A stretch of DNA of 64,000 bases from positions 167,000-230,999 of the forward strand of contig CASFNR010000001.1 in the NCBI GenBank assembly GCA_949296115.1, given 5' to 3'. Position numbers and translations under genes: made by a program. The DNA is from an uncultured Eubacteriales bacterium. GTDB lineage: Bacteria > Bacillota > Clostridia > Oscillospirales > Oscillospiraceae. Positions 17,424 through 25,042 of the stretch are shown piece by piece (within the stretch, counting starts at the first letter, position 1; each line of letters begins with the position of its first letter). A model generated the notes under the pieces. The model worked only from the letters and a program-made list of their open reading frames with translations, was not told where the DNA came from and did not search any database.

Positions 17424-18296
17424 ATGCTGACAAGAGAATCCTTTCAAGAGAAAATCAGGCAGGGACTCCGGCTGCTGGACGGCGCCACCGGCTCCAATCT
17501 CCGGGCCGTTGGCATGCCCAAGGGCTGCTGCACGGAACAGTGGATCCTGGAAAATCCGGAGCCGCTGCTCACCCTCCAGCGGGGATATGCCCAGGCGGGC
17601 AGCCAGATTATCTATGCCCCCACCTTTCAGGCCCAGCCCATTGCCCTGAAAGCAGTGGGTCTGGATGGCCAGACGGAAAAAGTCAACGCCCGGCTGGTTG
17701 CCCTGAGCCGTTCCGCTGCCCCGGACTGTCTGATTGCCGGTGACCTGACCACCCTGGCCACCTTCTGCGACAGCTGGAACCCGGACAGCTTCGACCTGCT
17801 GGTGGACAATTATCGCCGGCAGATCCGGGGACTGATGGACGGCGGATGCGACCTTCTGGTGGGAGAAACCCTCCTTTATCCCCAGGAAGCAGAAGCCATT
17901 CTCACCGCTGCGGAACTGGAAGGCGCCGGGGCCGCCATGTACAGCTTTACCATGCAGTCTGACGGTTCTCTGTTCTCCGGGGCGGAAGTGGGTCCCGTGC
18001 TTCGGGAATTGGAGCACGCTGGCGCTGCTGCCGTAGGCTTCAACTGCGTGGCGGCGGATATGATGACGCCCTACCTGGTGAGCAAGCTTCGGCGCTTCGT
18101 CACAGGACCGCTGATCTGCAAGCCGAATGCGGGGATGCCGGTGATCAACAGCGCCGGTATTGCGGAATATCATCAGACACCGGACGAATTTCGGGACATT
18201 ATGGCCCAGTGTGTGGAAAATGGCGCCACGCTGCTGGGCGGGTGCTGCGGCACCACACCGGAGTTTATTGCCGCAGTCAGAGCATTGCAGGAATGA
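17424..18296 (+). CDS. Homocysteine S-methyltransferase family protein
   Basis: 290 aa. Zn-dependent transfer of a methyl group to homocysteine (N-terminal MetH/BHMT/MmuM fold). It has LLDGATGSNL near the N-terminus, the first Zn Cys in AVGFNCVAADM, and the C-terminal GGCCGTTPEFI with the other two Zn ligands. The B12 and methyltetrahydrofolate domains of full MetH are absent, so the methyl donor could be S-methylmethionine, betaine or a separate corrinoid protein. ATG 17424 fits AGAGGTGG at 17411-17418; a GTG at 17415 is less likely. It stands alone and fits the methionine cycle with luxS-mtnN and metK elsewhere in the window. Confidence 0.9.
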   Translation: MLTRESFQEKIRQGLRLLDGATGSNLRAVGMPKGCCTEQWILENPEPLLTLQRGYAQAGSQIIYAPTFQAQPIALKAVGLDGQTEKVNARLVALSRSAAPDCLIAGDLTTLATFCDSWNPDSFDLLVDNYRRQIRGLMDGGCDLLVGETLLYPQEAEAILTAAELEGAGAAMYSFTMQSDGSLFSGAEVGPVLRELEHAGAAAVGFNCVAADMMTPYLVSKLRRFVTGPLICKPNAGMPVINSAGIAEYHQTPDEFRDIMAQCVENGATLLGGCCGTTPEFIAAVRALQE

Positions 18297-18311
18297 AACC
18301 CGATTCCGTGC

Positions 18312-18338
18312 AAATGCGGAACCGGAATGTCCGCATTT
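18312..18338 (+). terminator. Possible weak terminator after homocysteine methyltransferase
   Basis: A 9-bp perfect stem (AAATGCGGA/TCCGCATTT) with a 9-nt loop, but no U-run after it. Confidence 0.35.
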
Positions 18339-18342
18339 CCTA

Positions 18343-18371
18343 TTGCCAAATTTGTCGGAATTTGCTATAGT
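18343..18371 (+). promoter_or_regulatory. Promoter for the E2-like membrane protein gene
   Basis: -35 TTGCCA (18343-18348), 17-bp spacer, -10 TATAGT (18366-18371). The expected start site falls on or beside the ATG at 18379, so the mRNA may be leaderless. Confidence 0.55.
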
Positions 18372-18378
18372 GTGTCCT

Positions 18379-19794
18379 ATGAAAAACAGAATTCATCTCT
18401 ATGTCAGCCGTAAAAATGCGCTGACCTGGCTGATGGCACTGTGCATGGTTGCTTCGGCACTGACCCGCATGGTGTTCTCCGGTGGGAAAGGGACCGGAGA
18501 CACCTTATACATGTGGAGTCAAATCGTTCTGCCGATTGCGGCAACCCTGCTGTATCCCGCCATCGCCCTTCTGAGCGGCAAGGAGCTGTTCTACAAGACT
18601 GCCATTCCGGTGTGGATGATGGTAGCATACGCCGCCGTGTGGGTTCAGGACAATGTCACCACGCAGATGATGGTGTGGCTGTTCTGGATTGCCCTGGTGT
18701 TCTTTGCTTACCTGTACACTGACATCACCTCCGGCCGGGCACATGCCGTGCTGCTCCTGCTGCCTTTGATGTGCGTTCCTCTGGGCTTCATCCTCTACTT
18801 TTATCGGTCGGGGCTGTTGGGAGGAGATCCGGAGGCCCTGCGGGCCTGCCTGCCGGATGTGCTGATGCTGTCGGGCGTGATTGTCCTGGTGTTTGCCATC
18901 CGGATTCATCCCCTGGGAGAATACCACCCCACCTGGGGTGATCGCACAGACGGGCGGCGTATCCGTACCCTGCCCGCCATGAGTCAGGTTTCCCCCTACA
19001 TCATGGTCACCCGGAACACCTCCACCAATTACTATGAGGATTCCATGGAGATCACGCACATCGACCGCTATATCCGGCAAAAGCGGCGGGAAGGCCTGAC
19101 CAGCTTTGGTATTACCCATGTGCTGCTGGCCTGCTATGTCCGCACCCTGTGCAAGTATCCCGGACTGAACCGGTTCCTGGCCGGTCAGCGGGTATATTCC
19201 CGGGGAGAAGATGTGCAGTTCTGCATGACCATCAAAAAGGAAATGACCTCCGAGTCTCCTGACACGGTGATCAAAGTACACCTCAGCCCCCGGGACACGG
19301 CGGGGGATGTGTACAAGAAAGTGCAGGCCGCCATTGAGAACGTAAAAAATACGCCGCTGGATTCGGATTTTGACAACACCGCCGGCGCCCTGATGCTGAT
19401 TCCAGGCGTTTTCCTGAAATTCGTGGTATGGCTGCTGAAGACCCTGGATTATTTCGGTCTGCTCCCTGCCTTCCTGCTGGAGGTCAGCCCCTTCCACGGT
19501 TCCCTCTTCCTCACGTCTATGGGCAGTCTGGGCATCAAGCCCATTTATCACCACCTGTATGACTTCGGCAATCTGCCTGTGTTCGGATCCTTCGGCATGA
19601 AGCGGCGGGCTTTCGAGGTCACCGAGGACGGCTCCGTGGTCCAGCGCAAATATGTGGACATCAAGTTCACCATGGATGAGCGTATTGTGGACGGGTTCTA
19701 CTATGCTGCTTTCTTCAAGCACTACAATCGGATTATGCAGCATCCGGAGATTCTGGATCATCCCCCTGAGGAGGTTCTGCGTGACATTGACTGA
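18379..19794 (+). CDS. Membrane protein with 2-oxoacid dehydrogenase E2-like (CAT-fold) domain
   Basis: 471 aa. The N-terminal ~175 residues contain four to five hydrophobic segments (LMALCMVASALTRMVF, IVLPIAATLLYPAIALL, MVWLFWIALVFFAYL, VLLLLPLMCVPLGFILYF and LMLSGVIVLVFAI). The C-terminal part resembles the acyltransferase domain of E2 components: TSFGITHVLLACYVRTL, a domain-swapped middle, and TMDERIVDGFYYAAFF near residues 432-446. In active E2 enzymes this motif is DHRxxDG; here the catalytic His is Glu434 while the Asp is kept. No lipoyl domain is present. No ribosome-binding site precedes ATG 18379. The stop overlaps birA by 14 bp. A structural or altered acyl-transfer role is inferred. 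Confidence 0.75.
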   Translation: MKNRIHLYVSRKNALTWLMALCMVASALTRMVFSGGKGTGDTLYMWSQIVLPIAATLLYPAIALLSGKELFYKTAIPVWMMVAYAAVWVQDNVTTQMMVWLFWIALVFFAYLYTDITSGRAHAVLLLLPLMCVPLGFILYFYRSGLLGGDPEALRACLPDVLMLSGVIVLVFAIRIHPLGEYHPTWGDRTDGRRIRTLPAMSQVSPYIMVTRNTSTNYYEDSMEITHIDRYIRQKRREGLTSFGITHVLLACYVRTLCKYPGLNRFLAGQRVYSRGEDVQFCMTIKKEMTSESPDTVIKVHLSPRDTAGDVYKKVQAAIENVKNTPLDSDFDNTAGALMLIPGVFLKFVVWLLKTLDYFGLLPAFLLEVSPFHGSLFLTSMGSLGIKPIYHHLYDFGNLPVFGSFGMKRRAFEVTEDGSVVQRKYVDIKFTMDERIVDGFYYAAFFKHYNRIMQHPEILDHPPEEVLRDID

Positions 19795-20593
19795 GCGGGA
19801 AGCCGCCGTGGCAGCGCATCTGTCCCAATCCTATCCTTGGAAAGACCGGTTCTGCTGGCTCTCCCAGACCGGCTCCACCAATGACGTTCTTAAGCAGCTT
19901 GCCCGGGAAGGGGCTGCGGAGGGAACCGTTGTGATTGCGGATCAGCAGATCAACGGCCATGGCCGCCTGGGGCGCAGCTTCTACTCCCCTCCTGGTTCCG
20001 GTGTATATCTGAGTGTCCTTCTCCGTCCCAAATGCGCACCGCCGGACCTGCTCCATGCCACCTGCGCCGTCGGTGTGGCGATGTGCGATGCGGTGGAACG
20101 GGTCACAGGTTTCCGTCCTTCTGTCAAATGGACCAACGATCTGGTTGTGGAAAAAAGGAAGCTGGGCGGCATCCTTACGGAGCTGGGATTGACGGTCAGT
20201 GGAGACATCTCCTATCTCATCGCCGGTATTGGGTTGAATTGCCTGCAAAAAGCGGAGGACTTCCCTCCTGAGATCCGCTCCATGGCTACATCTTTGGAAA
20301 TGGTCACCGGGGCGACGATTCAGAGAGAAGCGCTTGCTGCCTCTATGATGGAGTCGCTGTTCGAAATGTCCCGGAACCTGCTCACGGGAAAAGGAGCCAT
20401 GCTGGAGCAGTACCGCAGGGACTGCGTTACCATCGGCAAGGAAATTTCCCTGGTTCGGGGGCAGGAAATAACCCGGGGCACCGCACTGGACGTGGACGAA
20501 AACGGAGCGCTGGTTGTGGCATTCTCAGACGGTACCGTCCGTGCCGTGAATTCGGGGGAAGTCAGCGTCCGGGGAATGTACGGCTATGTGTAA
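19781..20593 (+). CDS. birA: Biotin--[acetyl-CoA-carboxylase] ligase (BirA, no HTH)
   Basis: 270 aa. Activates biotin to biotinyl-AMP and attaches it to carboxyl carrier proteins. Motifs: SQTGSTNDVLKQLA, the ligase loop NGHGRLGRSFYSPPGSGVYL (GHGR in place of the common GRGR), the active-site Lys in SVKWTNDLVV, and a C-terminal SH3-like cap. There is no N-terminal winged helix, so it should not act as a repressor. The start is a GTG at 19781 with a strong GAGGAGG 6 nt upstream, inside the end of the E2-like gene. Confidence 0.9.
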   Translation: MTLTEREAAVAAHLSQSYPWKDRFCWLSQTGSTNDVLKQLAREGAAEGTVVIADQQINGHGRLGRSFYSPPGSGVYLSVLLRPKCAPPDLLHATCAVGVAMCDAVERVTGFRPSVKWTNDLVVEKRKLGGILTELGLTVSGDISYLIAGIGLNCLQKAEDFPPEIRSMATSLEMVTGATIQREALAASMMESLFEMSRNLLTGKGAMLEQYRRDCVTIGKEISLVRGQEITRGTALDVDENGALVVAFSDGTVRAVNSGEVSVRGMYGYV

Positions 20594-20620
20594 GTTCAGC
20601 GGGAAAAATCCGAAAAACTA

Positions 20621-20649
20621 TTGCATTTTCTTCTCGTATTGGTTATACT
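20621..20649 (+). promoter_or_regulatory. Promoter for the small acidic membrane protein
   Basis: -35 TTGCAT (20621-20626), 17-bp spacer, -10 TATACT (20644-20649). Confidence 0.6.
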
Positions 20650-20687
20650 GAGCATAATGATTTATTTTGAATCTGGAGGTCAATCTT

Positions 20688-20993
20688 ATGAAAGCATTCA
20701 ATACTGTTTTGAAGGTTCTCACCGCGATTGCCGCTGTCGCCGGTGCGATCTACATCATCGCAACCTATGGCGAACAGATTGTCGCCTGGGCCAAGCGGAT
20801 GCTCGCCGCTCTTCCCAAGTGCCCCTGTGATGCCGAGGTGGTATTCGATGCCGCCGGTGAAGATGAGACTCCCGTGGAAGAGGCACCTGCTGCGGAAGAG
20901 AACGCCCCCGCAGAGCCTGCGGAAGAGCCCGCTCCCGAGGTTGTGGTTTCCGAGCATGAGCCCGTGGCGGAAGAGGCCGATTTCGCCGAGTAA
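20688..20993 (+). CDS. Small membrane protein with acidic Pro/Glu-rich tail
   Basis: 101 aa, not recognised. Residues about 8-25 (VLKVLTAIAAVAGAIYIIAT) form one hydrophobic helix, followed by a short basic/hydrophobic stretch with a CPC motif (LPKCPCDAE) and a C-terminal half made almost only of Glu, Ala, Pro and Val (repeats like EEAPAAEENAPAEPAEE). It has its own promoter, a good ribosome-binding site (TGGAGGT) and a terminator, so it is very likely a real single gene. It resembles bacterial anchor or envelope-linker proteins, but no function can be given. Confidence 0.75.
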   Translation: MKAFNTVLKVLTAIAAVAGAIYIIATYGEQIVAWAKRMLAALPKCPCDAEVVFDAAGEDETPVEEAPAAEENAPAEPAEEPAPEVVVSEHEPVAEEADFAE

Positions 20994-21020
20994 TTTTCAG
21001 AACCGCATCAATCGATCAGG

Positions 21021-21058
21021 ATCCCGGAATGGCATTTGCTGTTCCGGGATATTTTTTT
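21021..21058 (+). terminator. Terminator after the small acidic membrane protein
   Basis: ATCCCGGAA/TTCCGGGAT stem with a 12-nt loop, followed by a T-run at 21052-21058. Confidence 0.85.
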
Positions 21059-21070
21059 GCATAGTTGGCT

Positions 21071-21118
21071 TGACATTTTCTGCAAAGTATGCTATGCTTT
21101 TTATGCAAAGTTAACTTA
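21071..21118 (+). promoter_or_regulatory. Promoter and likely operator of the XRE/membrane pair
   Basis: -35 TTGACA (21071-21076), 17-bp spacer, -10 TATGCT (21094-21099). Overlapping it are the direct repeats TGCAAAGTA and TGCAAAGTT and the perfect 10-bp palindrome AAGTTAACTT (21109-21118), a plausible site for autorepression by the XRE protein encoded next. Confidence 0.6.
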
Positions 21119-21149
21119 GCATTTTAATTTCTAGGAAAGGAGTGTATCC

Positions 21150-21380
21150 ATGAAAACCCGCATCCGGGAACTACGGAAGGCCCGCAAGCTCTCTCAGGAG
21201 GAATTGGCAGACGCGGTGGGCACCACGCGGCAGACCATCACCTCCATCGAGGTGGGAAAATATGTGGCCTCCCTTCCCCTCGCCTATAAAATTGCCCGGT
21301 ATTTTGGGCTCACCATTGAAGAAGTTTTCGACTTCTCGGATTTGGAGGATGGAATATGGAATCATACAGAGAAAAACTGA
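21150..21380 (+). CDS. XRE-family transcriptional regulator (YgzD type)
   Basis: 76 aa, a single helix-turn-helix domain (RELRKARKLSQEELADAVGTTRQTITSIE) like the short Firmicute regulators that sit beside small membrane proteins. The ribosome-binding site AAAGGAG is well placed. The last 25 bp overlap the downstream membrane gene. It probably controls its own operon through the repeats overlapping the promoter. Confidence 0.9.
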   Translation: MKTRIRELRKARKLSQEELADAVGTTRQTITSIEVGKYVASLPLAYKIARYFGLTIEEVFDFSDLEDGIWNHTEKN

Positions 21381-21823
21381 AACTGGAAAATTGGGTCCTG
21401 GGGTTGTCCTGTTTTCTTCTGGCTGTTTTCTGTCTCGTTGGACTTCTGGCAGAAATGGGCCTGGTGGAGCTGACTCCCATAGGCGGAGACATCCATTGGC
21501 AGTCCCGCTGGCGGGGCGGCATCACCGGCGCATCGTTTGCGCTCCTGGTCATGCTGGCTGTAGGATTGGTTCGGAATTGCAGGGCGATCAGAGATGAAAG
21601 CAAGCTGAGAAAGCACTATGTCAAATCCCACGACGAGCGCACCATTCAGGTCCAGACCGCCGCTCTGGCGGCAGGCTGCCGCAGTTTCCTCATTCTAGGG
21701 TTGGTTGCCGCAATCATTTCCGGATATTTTCACATGGTTGTAAGTCTCTCCATTCTGGCCTGTGTTTTTACGCTGTCCATCATCTGTGTGTTATGTAAGC
21801 TGTACTATTTCAAAAAATACTGA
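21356..21823 (+). CDS. Four-helix membrane protein partner of the XRE regulator
   Basis: 155 aa with four hydrophobic segments (VLGLSCFLLAVFCLVGLL, GASFALLVMLAVGLV, SFLILGLVAAIISGYF, VVSLSILACVFTLSIICVLC) and a soluble loop KLRKHYVKSHDERTIQVQTAA. It belongs to the small membrane proteins commonly encoded beside YgzD-type regulators; their role is unknown. Translation is coupled to the regulator by the overlap. Confidence 0.8.
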   Translation: MESYREKLKLENWVLGLSCFLLAVFCLVGLLAEMGLVELTPIGGDIHWQSRWRGGITGASFALLVMLAVGLVRNCRAIRDESKLRKHYVKSHDERTIQVQTAALAAGCRSFLILGLVAAIISGYFHMVVSLSILACVFTLSIICVLCKLYYFKKY

Positions 21824-21831
21824 GACACAGC

Positions 21832-21864
21832 AAGCCCCCTGTCCGATAAACGGACAGGGGGCTT
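21832..21864. terminator. Bidirectional terminator between the membrane pair and pepT
   Basis: A 14-bp perfect stem (AAGCCCCCTGTCCG and its complement) with a 5-nt loop between convergent genes. Confidence 0.85.
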
Positions 21865-21866
21865 CT

Positions 21867-23078
21867 TCAAAAGGCGGTCAGGATTTCCACCAGCATTTTC
21901 ACGCACAGCTCCATATCCTCTACCGGGATATACTCAAAGCGGCCGTGGTAGTTTTCTCCGCCGGTACAGAGGTTCGGGCAAGGCAAGCCCTGATAGCTCA
22001 GCCGGGCGCCATCGGTACCGCCCCGGATGGGAACCTCCCGGGCCCCCATCCCTACCGCCTTCATGGCGGCTTTCGCCCGCTCCACCACATACAGATGGGG
22101 TTCAATGCACTGCTTCATATTGTAGTAGCTGTCCCGGATGGTCAGTTCCAGGGTGCCCTCTCCGTATTTTGCGTTGATGAAACCGGCAGCGGCAGTCATC
22201 ATTTCCTTCTTTTCCTCAAATTTCTGACGATCATGGTCCCGGATAATGTAATGCAGCTGCGAATGTTCCACCTCCCCTGCCATCTGGGTCAGGTGGAAAA
22301 ATCCTTCATAGCCCTGAGTATGCTCCGGACGCTGCTGTACCGGAAGCAGCCCCGCAAATTCCATGGCAATCAGCTGGGAATTGACCATTTTGTCTTTCGC
22401 CGCCCCAGGGTGAATGTTCAGCCCATGCACAACGACTCTGGCATCCGCCGCATTGAAGTTCTCATATTCAATTTCCCCCACCGTGCCGCCGTCCATGGTA
22501 TAGGCATAGTCCGCCCCGAATCCGGGAACATCAAACCGATCTGCACCCCGGCCCACTTCCTCGTCCGGCGTAAAGCCAATCTTAACGGTTGCATGTTTTC
22601 CTCCCTGCTGAAGCAACGTCTCAGCCGCTGCAAGGATTTCCGCAATGCCTGCCTTGTCATCTGCGCCAAGGAGGGTGGTCCCGTCTGTGACAATCAGATG
22701 CTTCCCGACATGGCGTTTGAGAGAGGCATAGTCCCCTTCCCGGAGGAATATTTGCTTCTCCTCATTCAGGCAGATGTCTCCGCCCTGATAGTCCACCACC
22801 CGGGGGCGGATATTGGCGCCGGAGGCATCGGGGGAAGTGTCCATGTGTGCAATCAGTCCGATAACAGGCAAGGTCGGATCTCCGGGAATCGTGCCGTAAA
22901 CATAGCCGTATTCATCCATTCGGGCATCCGCAATGCCCATCTGTTTCATTTCCTCCACCAGCGCCGCCCCGAGCAGCTTCTGCTTTTGGGTAGAGGGGCA
23001 GGTCTCGGAAGTTTCATCCGATTGGGTATCAAAAGAAACATAGCGCAGAAAGCGCTCCACAACATCCTGCACGGTCAT
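21867..23078 (-). CDS. pepT: Peptidase T (tripeptidase, M20)
   Basis: 403 aa. Zn-dependent aminotripeptidase. Motifs: VSFDTQSDETSETCPSTQ at the N-terminus, IGLIAHMDTSPDASG (first metal His-x-Asp), TTLLGADDKAGIAEI (bridging Asp), GFTPDEEVGRGADRFD (catalytic Glu pair) and the final GGTDGARLSYQGLPCPNL. It follows mtnN by 16 bp as last gene of the leftward operon. Confidence 0.95.
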   Translation of the reverse strand: MTVQDVVERFLRYVSFDTQSDETSETCPSTQKQKLLGAALVEEMKQMGIADARMDEYGYVYGTIPGDPTLPVIGLIAHMDTSPDASGANIRPRVVDYQGGDICLNEEKQIFLREGDYASLKRHVGKHLIVTDGTTLLGADDKAGIAEILAAAETLLQQGGKHATVKIGFTPDEEVGRGADRFDVPGFGADYAYTMDGGTVGEIEYENFNAADARVVVHGLNIHPGAAKDKMVNSQLIAMEFAGLLPVQQRPEHTQGYEGFFHLTQMAGEVEHSQLHYIIRDHDRQKFEEKKEMMTAAAGFINAKYGEGTLELTIRDSYYNMKQCIEPHLYVVERAKAAMKAVGMGAREVPIRGGTDGARLSYQGLPCPNLCTGGENYHGRFEYIPVEDMELCVKMLVEILTAF

Positions 23079-23094
23079 CGTCTCCCTTCCAAAT

Positions 23095-23808
23095 TTATTC
23101 CGCCTGTTTCAGCTGGCGGGCCAGACTGGCGGTCACCTGGGCGCAGCGGTGGGCCGCAATTTTTTCAAAGGTAGGATAGTCCATTTCGGCGCTGTCATCC
23201 GCCTTGTCGGAAATGGCCCGGATAATTACAAAGGGCACCTTGTTGCGGTAAGCGGTCTGGGCAATGCCCGCTCCTTCCATTTCCGTACACAGCGCCTGGG
23301 TCAGGGAAACAATCCACTGCTTCTTGTCCTTCTGGCAGATAAACTGATCGCCGCTGGCAATCCGTCCGATCCGGGTATGGCCGGGGTTCACGGACTCCGC
23401 TGCTGCAAACGCATCCTTCACCAAATCGTCGTCCGCCGGAAACGCCACCGTATCAAAGCCTGGAACCTGCCCTACCTGGTAAGCGTCATTGATCACATGG
23501 CAGTCAAAATCATGGTACATGGCGTCCCGGCTCACCACCAGGTCCCCGATGTCCAGCTCTGCACACAGAGAACCTGCAACACCGGTATTGACAATGTGGG
23601 TCACGCCAAAGCAGTCGCACAGGATCTGCACGCACAGCGCCGCATTGACCTTGCCCACGCCGCAGCGGACAACCACAACCGGGAGACCGGAGAGAATGCC
23701 TTCGTAGAATACGCTACCCGCCTTCTGGGTGGGTGTCTGGTGTTCCATCTGGCCCAGCAGGGTTTCCACCTCAACTTCCATCGCACCGATGATACCTAAC
23801 TTGATCAT
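23095..23808 (-). CDS. mtnN: 5'-methylthioadenosine/S-adenosylhomocysteine nucleosidase
   Basis: 237 aa. Removes adenine from SAH and MTA, giving S-ribosylhomocysteine for LuxS. Motifs: KLGIIGAMEVEVETLL (N-terminus with catalytic Glu), VRCGVGKVNAALC, NTGVAGSL, and the adenine/ribose site EMEGAGIAQTA followed by RAISDKAD. The start overlaps the luxS stop in ATGA, coupling the two consecutive enzymes of SAH detoxification. Confidence 0.96.
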   Translation of the reverse strand: MIKLGIIGAMEVEVETLLGQMEHQTPTQKAGSVFYEGILSGLPVVVVRCGVGKVNAALCVQILCDCFGVTHIVNTGVAGSLCAELDIGDLVVSRDAMYHDFDCHVINDAYQVGQVPGFDTVAFPADDDLVKDAFAAAESVNPGHTRIGRIASGDQFICQKDKKQWIVSLTQALCTEMEGAGIAQTAYRNKVPFVIIRAISDKADDSAEMDYPTFEKIAAHRCAQVTASLARQLKQAE

Positions 23809-24299
23809 AGACCTGTCCCCTCTTCTGCCGGGTAGCTCATCCGCTCCGGCGTAATATGCTCCAGAATGTCACTGTACTTTCTGCCCCAGTAATTCGCCAT
23901 GGACAAATTCATGTCCAGGTAGTTGCCGCAGTCCCGCGCGCTTGCGCCGGGAACCTCCCCCCGGTAATCCCGGATGAAGCGGAAACAGTCCAGCACCAGC
24001 GGCAAGACCTGCTGTACCGTATAATCCCCTGCCAGGAGCAGATAAAACCCAGTCCGGCAGCCCATAGGGCCAAAATAAAGAACTTTCTCCTTCCAGGCAG
24101 GCTCATTGCGCAGGAAGGTGGCGCCAAGGTGCTCCATGGTGTGAACCTCTGCGGTGTTCATCACCGGTTCTGCATTGGGTTTCGTCAGCCGCAGGTCAAA
24201 GGTTGTGACAATCTGGTCCCCCACCTGATCTTTTCTTGAAACATAGAGCCCCGGCAACAGCCGCAGGTGATCGATGGTGAAGCTTGTTATTTTTTCCAT
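23805..24299 (-). CDS. luxS: S-ribosylhomocysteine lyase
   Basis: 164 aa. Cleaves S-ribosylhomocysteine to homocysteine and DPD, the AI-2 precursor. Fe/Zn ligands are H53 and H57 (EVHTMEHLGA) and C124 (ARDCGNYLD); catalytic Cys is C81 (FGPMGCRTGFY). Full length. It lies 32 bp downstream of the LURP-like gene and overlaps mtnN, so the SAH-recycling steps are in operon order reversed from the reaction. Confidence 0.96.
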   Translation of the reverse strand: MEKITSFTIDHLRLLPGLYVSRKDQVGDQIVTTFDLRLTKPNAEPVMNTAEVHTMEHLGATFLRNEPAWKEKVLYFGPMGCRTGFYLLLAGDYTVQQVLPLVLDCFRFIRDYRGEVPGASARDCGNYLDMNLSMANYWGRKYSDILEHITPERMSYPAEEGTGL

Positions 24300-24331
24300 G
24301 CAGTGCTCCTCTTTCTGGAATGATTCCTGTG

Positions 24332-24802
24332 TTATTTACCGCAGTTGGCTGCGTCGATTGCCAATACCAGCAGCAATCCGGGGATTTCAGACTCCGGTCG
24401 GTCATAGCGCAGCACATAGGCATCGGTCAAATGAAACAGTTCCTTGGAAATGGACATGACTTCCCGGCCGCTGGCCGTGACCCGGTAGTCCCAGCCCAGA
24501 AAATCCCCCTCCACATCCCAGCCGTGGTAATCCACCCGGTAGCGGGGGCGAAAAAAGGTGAATTCCTTGCTGACCCAGCCCTGGCTTCTTCCATCCACCA
24601 CAATTTCGAACCGGGGCAGCAGCGCAAACAGTTTCTGATGAATGGAGCCCACTTCCTGGCCGCTTCGTTTGTCATAAACGTGAATCTGATGCCCCAGGGC
24701 CAGCAGCTCCGCAGATACTTCATAGCGGGCTTCGCCGGACTCGTCGTAGACGTCATAGCTGTCCGTCCAGGAAAAGAACCGCTGTTTGATATACAGATAC
24801 AT
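24332..24802 (-). CDS. LURP-one-related family protein
   Basis: 156 aa. The tubby-like beta-barrel LURP-one-related family (bacterial YxjI type): MYLYIKQRFFSWTDSYDVYD and the W/G pattern GWDVEGDFLGWDYRV are characteristic. The function is unknown. It is the first gene of the luxS-mtnN-pepT transcript, with its own promoter just upstream. Confidence 0.85.
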   Translation of the reverse strand: MYLYIKQRFFSWTDSYDVYDESGEARYEVSAELLALGHQIHVYDKRSGQEVGSIHQKLFALLPRFEIVVDGRSQGWVSKEFTFFRPRYRVDYHGWDVEGDFLGWDYRVTASGREVMSISKELFHLTDAYVLRYDRPESEIPGLLLVLAIDAANCGK

Positions 24803-24823
24803 GACTTCGCCTCCTTTCGCCCC

Positions 24824-24852
24824 ATCATATCACAGCCCATTTTTCTTTGCAA
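24824..24852 (-). promoter_or_regulatory. Promoter for LURP-luxS-mtnN-pepT
   Basis: Minus strand -35 TTGCAA (24852-24847), 17-bp spacer, -10 TATGAT (24829-24824), 22 bp before the first gene. Confidence 0.6.
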
Positions 24853-24967
24853 GGGGGTTGTTTTCCAGGCCCGAATGTAAAGGAAATTTCGTTCATTCCG
24901 TCAGCTCTTAAGGCAGATTTTCTTGGTTGACCGGATTCGCTTTTTTTTGCAAATGTGCCAAATGTTC

Positions 24968-25021
24968 TTGCATTTTTTCGTTTGCAATGATAGAATAGCT
25001 ATGACTATACCATGGATGGTA
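24968..25021 (+). promoter_or_regulatory. Promoter plus palindrome ahead of the deacetylase-like membrane protein
   Basis: -35 TTGCAT (24968-24973), 17-bp spacer, -10 TAGAAT (24991-24996). A palindrome TACCATGGATGGTA (25008-25021, 6-bp arms around GG) lies just past the expected start site and could be an operator. Confidence 0.5.
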
Positions 25022-25042
25022 CCAAAAGGTAGGGATGCATAA

